IMG/VR virus record: IMGVR_UViG_3300036816_000055
Location: 1 to 28,699 of that record
Reading direction: 5' to 3' (one strand)
DNA length: 28,699 nt
From: a virus
The position numbers and the translations under genes are program-made. Shown piece by piece: positions 22,481 through 28,699 of this stretch. The notes below the pieces were generated by a model that saw nothing but the letters and a program-made list of their open reading frames with translations, had not been told where the DNA came from and ran no database searches. The stretch's first letter is position 1. The number at the start of each line of letters is the position of its first letter.

Positions 22481-23073
22481 TTATCGATTCATTTGCGAGG
22501 TGATCGCTGCCATCTCCTCTTCCGAGAAAGCAATCAACAATGAACGCTCCCCGCGTGGCAAAGACCAAAACTCTCCGGGCCGTAGATGATGACGAACCCA
22601 CATGTGATACAGGAACGTGGTCATCCCGCCGGAGTGAATCAGTTTTTTAAGTCTTCAATCTCCACACCGAAGCCGGACAGTTCAAGCACCTTGTCGCCAA
22701 CGGCATCCAGCTCACCCGCGAGTAACATGCGGCGAACCGCTTGTTCCCCACCGGACAGCTTCATGCGGCCCGTGATGCGGTTGTCTCCCCAGCCGGACAA
22801 TTCGAGTCCGCGTACATTCATTTTCACCGTTGCTTCGGAAATCAGCAGCGCATTAAACGTTTCAGTATCCACCTTTTCCTCGGTGCGGCCTTTGACCGTT
22901 TTGCGAATCGTACAGCGTTCGCGAATCTGATCCACTTTGGAGGATGTCAATCCACGCAGAGTCAGCAGCAGATCCAAACGTTGAATGCGTACATTCTCTT
23001 CCGGCAGACGTTCTGCTGCTTCAAACAACTGATCCAAAATTTGTTCTTCAGACATATTCTCGTTCATACTCAT
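22481..23073 (-). CDS. Module B long tail assembly chaperone, product of -1 frameshift (gpGT-like)
   Basis: Slipping back one base at A-AAA-AAC (22648-22642) joins the 144-aa short form to 53 further residues, LIHSGGMTTFLYHMWVRHHL then RPGEFWSLPRGERSLLIAFS and a short EEEMAAI tail, giving about 197 aa. The extension stops at 22481, 25 nt before the tape measure start. Content (RPGEF.., ..GER..) resembles T-domains of tail chaperones. The gene arrangement and slip heptamer are the same as in module A although the sequences differ, which strongly supports function. Confidence 0.8.
22639..23073 (-). CDS. Module B short tail assembly chaperone (XkdN-like)
   Basis: I choose ATG 23073 (144 aa) because GAAGGAG lies 10 nt upstream; the in-frame ATG at 23094 overlaps that ribosome site. 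The protein begins MSMNENMSEEQILDQLFEAA, contains RLDLLLTLRGLTSSKVDQIR and a GWGDNRITGRMKLSGGEQAV segment, and ends IEDLKN at the slip site. The helical, acidic composition and the position between tube and tape measure fit the Phage_TAC/XkdN family. It would coat the tape measure during assembly. Confidence 0.87.
   Translation of the reverse strand: MSMNENMSEEQILDQLFEAAERLPEENVRIQRLDLLLTLRGLTSSKVDQIRERCTIRKTVKGRTEEKVDTETFNALLISEATVKMNVRGLELSGWGDNRITGRMKLSGGEQAVRRMLLAGELDAVGDKVLELSGFGVEIEDLKN
22642..22648 (-). promoter_or_regulatory. -1 ribosomal frameshift site A-AAA-AAC (module B)
   Basis: The chaperone ends TTA AAA AAC TGA on the minus strand. The frame-0 heptamer A AAA AAC is canonical for -1 slippage and abuts the stop codon. 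The -1 frame remains open for 53 codons up to the tape measure leader. GC-rich sequence (CTCCGGCGGG) begins about 7 nt downstream and could help stall ribosomes. Confidence 0.85.
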
Positions 23074-23141
23074 AGGGTGCGATCTCCTTCTCATTTCACA
23101 ATTGGGTTAGTACGTCTCCATATTCAGGGACAACAAAGAGA

Positions 23142-23156
23142 CCGAGAATTTCTCGG
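23142..23156 (-). other. 6-bp hairpin in tube-chaperone spacer (module B)
   Basis: CCGAGA, 3-nt loop, TCTCGG form a perfect inverted repeat in the 182-nt spacer between tube and chaperone. On the minus strand it is followed by a pyrimidine-rich TCTCTTTGTTGT stretch, so weak termination is possible. It corresponds in position, but not in sequence, to the hairpin at 10505-10521. Confidence 0.5.
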
Positions 23157-23255
23157 CCTGCCTGTGCATCCCACTTCTATTAGTCTCGTTGCCATACGCC
23201 TGGATTAGTCAAGCTTCGTTACGAGATCTTTCCGAAGTTTGAAGTCATTCCATCC

Positions 23256-23663
23256 TTAGTTCGCTACAATCGGATTTAACAATTCAAATCCTTCAAATGT
23301 AAAACTTGTTTCCTCTGGCACTTCCTCACCCGCTGTCCAGTTAGCAAGTTGGATTTTGTCCACCATGCAACCTTTCAACAGGACACTCTCATGTCCGTAG
23401 GATTCTGGATCGTCCAGCTTCGAGATAATCTGAAACTTGGTGAAGCCGCGCTGGATCATGTCCGAAGTGACTTTGTAACCTGTCATCGTACCTGTTCCTT
23501 TTTTCGCACCATTCTTGTGTACTTTCCAGTCGTTGCCGACCAGATTCAGCTCACGCTTCTCAATTTCGACGCTGGCCTCCAGCTTATTAATATTCGTCTG
23601 CCACACACCATCGATATGCAGCTGACCATGGGTACCGAGAATTACTCTTGACGCATCCAACAT
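23256..23663 (-). CDS. Module B tail tube protein (XkdM-like)
   Basis: This 135-aa tube subunit follows the sheath. It starts MLDASRVILGTHGQLHIDGV and has GTGTMTGYKVTSDMIQRGF in the middle and VLLKGCMVDKIQLANW followed by EETSFTFEGFELL at the C-terminus, the order seen in XkdM/DUF2001 tube proteins and in the module A tube. The ATG has an AAGGAGG site 8 nt upstream. A 93-nt gap separates it from the sheath. Its length is close to the approximately 147 aa I recall for PBSX XkdM. Confidence 0.92.
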   Translation of the reverse strand: MLDASRVILGTHGQLHIDGVWQTNINKLEASVEIEKRELNLVGNDWKVHKNGAKKGTGTMTGYKVTSDMIQRGFTKFQIISKLDDPESYGHESVLLKGCMVDKIQLANWTAGEEVPEETSFTFEGFELLNPIVAN

Positions 23664-23756
23664 GACAATTCCTCCTTGAGATTAGAAAATATCGTATATA
23701 CCATCCGTTCAACGAACAGTAGTTTCTTTTAAAACACCATTCTCTTCTACACAACC

Positions 23757-25220
23757 TTATTGCACGTAAAACGTTCCAAACAACTGCTCCATGACATCCG
23801 TCAGCTTGACATTCCATTGCAGGAATACCTGGTCCGCCTCCGGCTTGAGAATTGGCGCAGTACCATAATACGCCGGGTCGAGAACGACATCGTATCCCTC
23901 AGCTTCAATGACATTGCTCTGTGCGAGCAGCGCCAGATAGGCTTTCATCGCACCGATCAGCGCCTGACGGCCCTCTTCCGTATTGTTCACTTTACCGATA
24001 TACGTATCTTCAGCAGAGCGCTGCAAATCCGTATTAATTGCATCCATAACACGAATGGAACGAATTTTTTTCCAGGCATTATTCTGTCCTGCGGCAGGGG
24101 TCACGAGTGTATTTACTCCGCGAAGCGCCTTCACCTGACGTCCATCATGGAAGAAAATAAATACGCCGTTTTGAACCGCCTGCTCCTGTTCTGCACGAGT
24201 CCAGCGACGCGTCACATCATCGAACGGAGAAGGTGCGTATGTGGTGGATTCATTCAGACGTTGTCCGGCAATCAGACCCGCGACATAAGCAGACGTTTCC
24301 GCCGAGCTGTAGAATGCATCTCCCAAGCGCACACCCGTACCCACATTGATTACACCCTCATGATTCAATGTGAGTGAACGTGCCGCCGCCTTCTGTGCTG
24401 CAGTCGCAGAGGTATCGTCTGCCGTAGAACCGCCGAATACAGCCATCACGGGTTTACCCTCACTGCGCACACGTTTCACCCATGCTGCAAAGCTCGCCAG
24501 CAAAGGTGCATCCGCTGCATGATCCAGTGCCAAAACGTCAAATTGCTCACCTTCCAGCGCGCCCTGCACGGCAATATACTCCGCATTGGTCAATCCATCG
24601 TTGCCACTTGCACCACCTTTGAACGCTGCTCCCGCAACTGTTGCAACGACACCTGTACCATCGCCAATCGCCTGAGCGTTAATCCAAATATTGCTTTCAT
24701 CCGCGTTGATCTCTTTCGCCAGCGACGCTGCCGAAATATCCGCAGTCAGCAGTGCATACAGCATCCGGTTGCCTTCAAACAAGCGCACTTCATGCTTTGT
24801 ATTATCAATTACACCCGGTTGAATGGTGACGTAGAATCCGTTACCCCGGTCACCCGGATACTTGGCGTCCAGTTGCAGAACGGCTGCATCACTGCTGTCT
24901 TTAAGCGTAAGTGTTGCTACTTTGGCGGTTTCTCCGGCTACCCGATATGCGAGCAGCTTTTTCGGTCCACCCAGCAGGGCGAGCTTCAAGGAGGTATAAG
25001 CTGTCCCGTTATCCAGGGCATGTGCCGAGAAAATACGTTCAATTGCAGCTTCACTGCCAACTTCTACAAAAGTCCCTACCGGACCCCAGTTCGCCTTGAT
25101 CGGCACAACAACCGTTCCACGATTACCAGCCTGAATAGCCGAAGACGCCGCCGCCTGAAAATTCATATATAAGCCCGGAAGTACCGGACGATTCGTTTGC
25201 TCCCAAGTTCCGCCTGCCAT
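23757..25220 (-). CDS. Module B contractile tail sheath protein (XkdK-like)
   Basis: This 487-aa sheath begins MAGGTWEQTNRPVLPGLYMN, matching the MAGGTW...PG-x-YMNF start of the module A sheath, and has AEDTYIGKVNNTEEGRQALI near residues 400-420. It is 49 residues longer than the module A sheath, mostly in the variable middle domain. The ATG overlaps the small upstream gene's stop by one base (TAATG). The C-terminal LQWNVKLTDVMEQLFGTFYV strand is the usual sheath C-terminal arm that links neighbouring subunits. Separate cognate tube and sheath pairs in both modules imply two distinct rods. Confidence 0.95.
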   Translation of the reverse strand: MAGGTWEQTNRPVLPGLYMNFQAAASSAIQAGNRGTVVVPIKANWGPVGTFVEVGSEAAIERIFSAHALDNGTAYTSLKLALLGGPKKLLAYRVAGETAKVATLTLKDSSDAAVLQLDAKYPGDRGNGFYVTIQPGVIDNTKHEVRLFEGNRMLYALLTADISAASLAKEINADESNIWINAQAIGDGTGVVATVAGAAFKGGASGNDGLTNAEYIAVQGALEGEQFDVLALDHAADAPLLASFAAWVKRVRSEGKPVMAVFGGSTADDTSATAAQKAAARSLTLNHEGVINVGTGVRLGDAFYSSAETSAYVAGLIAGQRLNESTTYAPSPFDDVTRRWTRAEQEQAVQNGVFIFFHDGRQVKALRGVNTLVTPAAGQNNAWKKIRSIRVMDAINTDLQRSAEDTYIGKVNNTEEGRQALIGAMKAYLALLAQSNVIEAEGYDVVLDPAYYGTAPILKPEADQVFLQWNVKLTDVMEQLFGTFYVQ

Positions 25221-25420
25221 TATCCCTTCACCTTCGCTTTCATAAATTGGTTGATACGTTCCTTCGCTTCCTCAATGGAAAACGTCTCTTGCGCTGCTTC
25301 GTACAGCGCACCATACAGCACCTCTGCCTTAACGGCAAAGAGGGCTTCGGCATGATTCATCAGCTCGGCCCGCGTATATTGCGGGGCGGCCTGTTTATTT
25401 TTTTTCACGGAGCTTGCCAT
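25220..25420 (-). CDS. Module B small YqzN/YkzM-like protein
   Basis: The 66-aa product starts at ATG 25420, with GAGGTGA 9 nt upstream; a GTG four codons earlier sits inside that ribosome site. It is Lys/Ala-rich at the N-terminus, then helical (AELMNHAEALFAVKAEVLYG) and ends in FSIEEAKERINQFMKAKVKG. This mirrors the TLQEAQQHIQQFMNGE ending of the module A counterpart. It is coupled to the sheath. No known activity; presumed structural or assembly role by position. Confidence 0.72.
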   Translation of the reverse strand: MASSVKKNKQAAPQYTRAELMNHAEALFAVKAEVLYGALYEAAQETFSIEEAKERINQFMKAKVKG

Positions 25421-25487
25421 GGGCCATCTCACCTCATTGTTTGACTACTGAATTCGTTGAACCTGATTTTTGCACCATAATTTTGAC

Positions 25488-25535
25488 CTATGAATTTTTG
25501 TCCCTATGAACCTACGAAACTATGAACCTATGAAT
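25488..25535. repeat. 8-bp-period tandem repeat (CTATGAAY)
   Basis: Copies of the octamer start at 25488 (CTATGAAT), 25504 (CTATGAAC), 25512 (CTACGAAA), 25520 (CTATGAAC) and 25528 (CTATGAAT). All are in register at multiples of eight, with one degenerate unit at 25496. The array lies in the 182-nt non-coding gap between the two-domain terminator gene and the small YqzN-like gene, about 70 nt upstream of the latter's start on the minus strand. The period is not a multiple of three and no frame is open through it, so it is not coding. Confidence 0.75.
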
Positions 25536-25602
25536 TTGAAGCAAAAGTATGATATTGAATTTCTCATCTGGAACCCCATCTAGAGTCCCTCTCGACTAGC
25601 AC

Positions 25603-26514
25603 TTACTCCATCCCTTTGCTATGGTGAATCTCGCGGATCAATGGCACATCCGTACCCGGACGGAGAATACGCTGCTGCAACGTCAGACGAATCTGTCCGT
25701 TCAAGTAAGCGTCTGCCTGCAAGTCGGCAGAAACTTCATCCACCGTCACATATCGCGTACCGTCTGTATCCGTCAAAGCAATACGGGTCTGCACAGCCAG
25801 TTGTTCGACAAGATGTGTGACCGTTTGACGGACATCTGCTACATTTGCAGCCAGCACATGCCCAATCCATTGCTTACGAATCTCCAGCGCAGAAGTCCCT
25901 GCGGTGGTTGTACTGCATCCCGTCAATCGCCACAGTACGGACTTGGCCTTATAACCTCCAGGCCACACATCCCCATATACGGACCATTCCTGTCCGAGCT
26001 GAGTTCGTGTCCAACCACGAAGTGCATCCATCCACGAATCTGTGGTTTCAGCCTGAGCGTATTCCACCGTTTCCGGAACATACACCCCAAACCGTAGGCT
26101 GCGCGTAACCAGTCCAGAACTGGCGTCCACACGATCACCATCCGAAGAACCCAGATAAATACAGGTAAATGCCCCGCCCTCTTCATCCTCCAGCCGGACC
26201 TGATGTAGTCCTTCCATCAGCGCTGCTGACCAAGTCTCTACTTGTTCAGCACCTCCATCTTCGGGGCGTGCGTATGGAGTGATTTTGATGATCCTCCTAT
26301 ACCCCGCCCAAGCAGACTTCGGTACTTCTTCTGCAAAAGCAATCACGGCACAGGGTCCGGCTAACACCTCTCCCGGTGCAGGGATGTCCTTTACTCGGCC
26401 ATTCCATGCCGGAACAAGAGCCTCCAGCTTCTGCTTCAGCGTTCGTCTGATGACGTTACTCGCTTGCCCTGTGCTGTCCGTGTTGTTTAAGTCACTACTC
26501 ATAGACACATTCAT
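25603..26514 (-). CDS. Module B tail-terminator-like protein with two probable terminator domains, 303 aa
   Basis: I place the start at ATG 26514, preceded by GAAGGGGG; an in-frame ATG 13 codons upstream (26553) has no ribosome site. The N-terminal half (about 15-150) has a VIRRTLKQKLEALVPAWNG helix, PCAVIAFAEE strand and a closing LRFGVYVPE strand. The C-terminal half (about 170-300) has LEIRKQWIGHVL, then VRQTVTHLVEQLAVQTRIAL and a closing IRLTLQQRI strand. Each half resembles a small helix-strand tail-terminator/completion domain of about 130 aa, whereas the module A gene in this slot encodes only one. It is the first gene of module B, 87 nt after the nearer DUF4127 terminator. Domain duplication is an inference from pattern, not alignment. 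Confidence 0.6.
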   Translation of the reverse strand: MNVSMSSDLNNTDSTGQASNVIRRTLKQKLEALVPAWNGRVKDIPAPGEVLAGPCAVIAFAEEVPKSAWAGYRRIIKITPYARPEDGGAEQVETWSAALMEGLHQVRLEDEEGGAFTCIYLGSSDGDRVDASSGLVTRSLRFGVYVPETVEYAQAETTDSWMDALRGWTRTQLGQEWSVYGDVWPGGYKAKSVLWRLTGCSTTTAGTSALEIRKQWIGHVLAANVADVRQTVTHLVEQLAVQTRIALTDTDGTRYVTVDEVSADLQADAYLNGQIRLTLQQRILRPGTDVPLIREIHHSKGME

Positions 26515-26645
26515 TTTGCCCCCTTCAGCTGCAAGTTTGAGATCTGCCCGCATTGTGCAGCGACAATGCTGCAGCAGCGAATTCCCCCTTTAGTTCAACC
26601 TCTGCGTATCTACCGGCGCCAAAGCTGGACACCATTCACCGCAAC

Positions 26646-26673
26646 AAAAAAGACCGGCCCCTTGTGGCCGATC
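26646..26673 (-). terminator. Rho-independent terminator between DUF4127 and module B
   Basis: Minus-strand GATCGGCC, 6-nt loop, GGCCGGTC (8 bp with one G-U) is followed by TTTTTTG. It is the second of two terminators in the 331-nt gap 26515-26845. Apart from them I see no gene in the gap and no convincing promoter for module B, although the 87 nt between this terminator and the first tail gene must hold one or receive read-through. Confidence 0.85.
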
Positions 26674-26805
26674 TGTACATTAGCGTATGTGCTTTCGGTG
26701 TGTGTCCTTTGCTATTGCTCCGATAATATAATCTTACACCCTTTCATTCCTAGCGCGGATGGTCATTCGTACGACTTCGGTGCGATTAAGGGTGCATCTG
26801 GGGTG

Positions 26806-26829
26806 GAAAAAAGACGACTCAACGCGTCT
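26806..26829 (-). terminator. Terminator immediately after DUF4127
   Basis: AGACG, 8-nt loop, CGTCT on the minus strand runs directly into a T tract (six T), starting 17 nt after the DUF4127 stop. The stem is only 5 bp, so it is weaker than the one at 26646-26673. Confidence 0.6.
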
Positions 26830-26845
26830 CATACCATAAGACACC

Positions 26846-28699
26846 TTATTTCAGCATAACTTTCGGATTCAACGTGATCTCAAACGCACGTCCCCAGATG
26901 AAATCGGGGTTCGTATAATCCAGCAGTGCACTGCAATACTCCGCATAAGCTGCTTCGCCATTACAAATTTGTTTGATCGCTACGTTCCCTTGAGCAAATG
27001 CTGTTTTGTTCGCCAGTGCCGTGGTGTGGGTCTGCATCAGATCCCTGAGTAAAGTCTGCAAATGAGCATAATCTTCTTCTGAGTTAAACAACACCATATT
27101 CTGATCCGCTAGAGTTGCCACATTGGTATAGAGCGCATGTGCTCTGGAATACGTACGGATATCTGCAATTGCTACTGCTTTGTAGTAGTAATCTTTCAGG
27201 AAACGTTTGAACAACAATGACCCCTGTGCATTCATGGCATCTCGCAACGCATGGGTATGGGTTTCTGTTGTAATCAGAGCATAACGGGATTGTCCCATAC
27301 CCACAGCCATACCAATTTTGTTCCCCGGCGTATTCCATGCACTGTAACCCAGAACCCGGCCCGTATACGGACTGTTCAGAAGTGCTTCGGCTACATCGAC
27401 GTTGGCTGGACCTTTTCCTACAAAATCAATCAACACCGAAGGTAGACCCTTCTCACTATTGCTCGTCAATTGCGCCACTGCCGCCTGCACCTGATCCAGC
27501 GCCGTGATGGCAATAATCTCAATGTGCACCGGTGTTTTACCCGGTTTGCCTGGATGACGATTCGTCATGCGATCCAGCTCAGACGCCATGTCAAACGAAG
27601 AAGCTTCATTCACAGATGGAGCATTCGTCAATTCATTTCCATTTTCCACATCGGAAGTTGGATCCGTTGCCACATCAGGCTCTGGATAAGCGGAATCCGC
27701 TACAACCACACCACCTACAATATCCACATGCCGTACCACATTCTCGTGCACATTCATATATTCGTAGGCATTGATAATCGTGGAACCATGAGGGCCAAAA
27801 TATTTCACTTCATAACGCGTCTTCTTCCCACCACGAAGCAGTTGGTTAGCCATACGTGCCACCAGAGCGTGACCCAGGCCATCCGCATCTGGAAGGATAA
27901 TCGCCCGATCGGGATTTTGTCCATCCGTCCCACCGAGCCATTCATTGATTCGTGCTTCCACATAATTGATCTCGTTAATCTGAACGCCTTGCGTATTCGC
28001 ATCGTCGACGCCTACGGCGAGGAAATCAATATATCCTTTGCGAGCAAGCTTATCCAGAATATACAGATTGGTTTTGAATTTATGTTGTCTAGTGTTGTAG
28101 TACTGTTCTTTATTAAAATACGTCGTTTCCCCATATTCCGTAGACTCTGGAGAAAGGTTGTACCCGTTCACAATATCCTCGAATGCCGTAAAGGACTGGC
28201 GCGGCTGCTGCATCAGTGCACGTGATTCGTTGTAGGCATCCAATGCGAGACCATCTGCAAATGAGGTGGTGGCGAGTCGCATAATGGTATCCATCACAAA
28301 CACCGGTTTGCGTGGATATTTTCCTTTAATCGCTTTGATCACATCGAGCAAACGGGTTGTGTCCTGATCATAATCAGGATATGTGCCCCCTCCATCTTCA
28401 CGAAGCTGACGACTGCCAATCAGACCACCATAAGCCAGCATATCCGAAGAGATGATGAATCCATCCACTTTGGCGGCATTTTTCAAAATGAAATCATGAA
28501 TGTTGGACGGTTTACCGTACGTAGGCGTAGACGTTCCAAGCAATGTTGTGCCTTCTACCGTTTTTTCGGAATCCAGACGATTTTGAATGTCACCCAGGTG
28601 TGGTGTAATGATATGGATACCGGCTGCTTTTCCTTGTACAACGACGTCATCCAGATTCGCTGGACGATCATCCAGTGGAACATACAATACTGTTTTCAT
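26846..28699 (-). CDS. DUF4127 family protein
   Basis: The 617-aa protein begins at the last base of the window with MKTVLYVPLDDRPANLDD, the normal family N-terminus, so it is probably complete; its promoter and ribosome site lie outside. Family-type blocks include SSDMLAYGGLIGSR near residues 83-96, FLAVGVDDANTQG near 230, LPDADGLGHALVARMANQLL near 270-290 and AWNTPGNKIGMAVG near 455. A Ser/Asn/Thr/Asp-rich segment (about 340-380) looks like a low-complexity insertion. DUF4127 proteins are conserved in Bacillota chromosomes and have no established function that I can state. It is not a phage gene and marks the chromosomal edge of the tail locus. Confidence 0.88.
   Translation of the reverse strand: MKTVLYVPLDDRPANLDDVVVQGKAAGIHIITPHLGDIQNRLDSEKTVEGTTLLGTSTPTYGKPSNIHDFILKNAAKVDGFIISSDMLAYGGLIGSRQLREDGGGTYPDYDQDTTRLLDVIKAIKGKYPRKPVFVMDTIMRLATTSFADGLALDAYNESRALMQQPRQSFTAFEDIVNGYNLSPESTEYGETTYFNKEQYYNTRQHKFKTNLYILDKLARKGYIDFLAVGVDDANTQGVQINEINYVEARINEWLGGTDGQNPDRAIILPDADGLGHALVARMANQLLRGGKKTRYEVKYFGPHGSTIINAYEYMNVHENVVRHVDIVGGVVVADSAYPEPDVATDPTSDVENGNELTNAPSVNEASSFDMASELDRMTNRHPGKPGKTPVHIEIIAITALDQVQAAVAQLTSNSEKGLPSVLIDFVGKGPANVDVAEALLNSPYTGRVLGYSAWNTPGNKIGMAVGMGQSRYALITTETHTHALRDAMNAQGSLLFKRFLKDYYYKAVAIADIRTYSRAHALYTNVATLADQNMVLFNSEEDYAHLQTLLRDLMQTHTTALANKTAFAQGNVAIKQICNGEAAYAEYCSALLDYTNPDFIWGRAFEITLNPKVMLK

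Noticed and set aside
25488-25535. Possible CRISPR or operator array
   Set aside because: Units of 8 bp with no spacers exclude CRISPR; an operator role cannot be supported without a regulator, so only the repeat is annotated.
668-26514. Recent tandem duplication of one tail module
   Set aside because: Paralogs align only at short protein motifs, lengths differ and I see no long shared nucleotide blocks, so a recent duplication is unlikely.
1-26514. Ordinary intact prophage
   Set aside because: In this gene order head genes should precede the tail-terminator-like gene at 26514, but that place is taken by terminators and a DUF4127 gene; no head, packaging or integration gene is in the window.
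26566-26859. Plus-strand open frame of 97 codons
   Set aside because: It runs through both minus-strand terminators and into DUF4127, and lacks a good ribosome site.

Overview
The window reads as part of a Paenibacillus-like (Bacillota) chromosome. The basis is PBSX/skin-type gene order, strong AGGAGG-type ribosome binding sites and an adjacent DUF4127 housekeeping-type gene. The genus is inferred. Every convincing gene is on the minus strand, so transcription runs from high to low coordinates.

Layout in transcription order. (1) A DUF4127 gene (28699-26846) is followed by two hairpin-plus-U-tract terminators. (2) Contractile-tail module B (26514-13949) encodes a two-domain tail-terminator-like protein, a YqzN/YkzM-like small protein, sheath, tube, a tail assembly chaperone with a -1 frameshift form, tape measure, LysM protein, hub, DUF2577, DUF2634, baseplate J, DUF2313 protein, a pyocin-knob fiber and a 154-aa fiber-linked protein. 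(3) A spacer (13948-13175) holds a candidate promoter, two decayed small genes, a good terminator and a structured element with a tRNA D-arm-like motif. (4) Module A (13174-668) repeats the same gene order with divergent sequences and a different, 1037-aa fiber. (5) A phage holin (498-1) opens what is probably a shared lysis cassette continuing beyond the window.

No portal, terminase, capsid, head-tail connector, integrase or replication gene is visible. Tail genes start directly after the terminators of a non-phage gene. The best interpretation is a headless contractile particle locus (R-type tailocin or phage-tail-like bacteriocin) with two tandem, independently complete tail modules carrying unrelated receptor-binding fibers and one lysis outlet. 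Within each module, sheath and tube form the contractile rod and the tape measure, with the frameshifted chaperone, sets its length. LysM/hub/DUF2577 form the central spike, DUF2634/J/DUF2313 the baseplate wedges, and the fiber chooses the target cell.

The modules share gene order and protein motifs but no long nucleotide repeats that I can see. They therefore look like old paralogs or separate acquisitions rather than a recent duplication. Fiber genes and tape measure A look more AT-rich than the baseplate genes of module B, as expected for exchangeable cassettes. Family assignments come from motifs, gene order and recall of PBSX-type loci; no database search was run.
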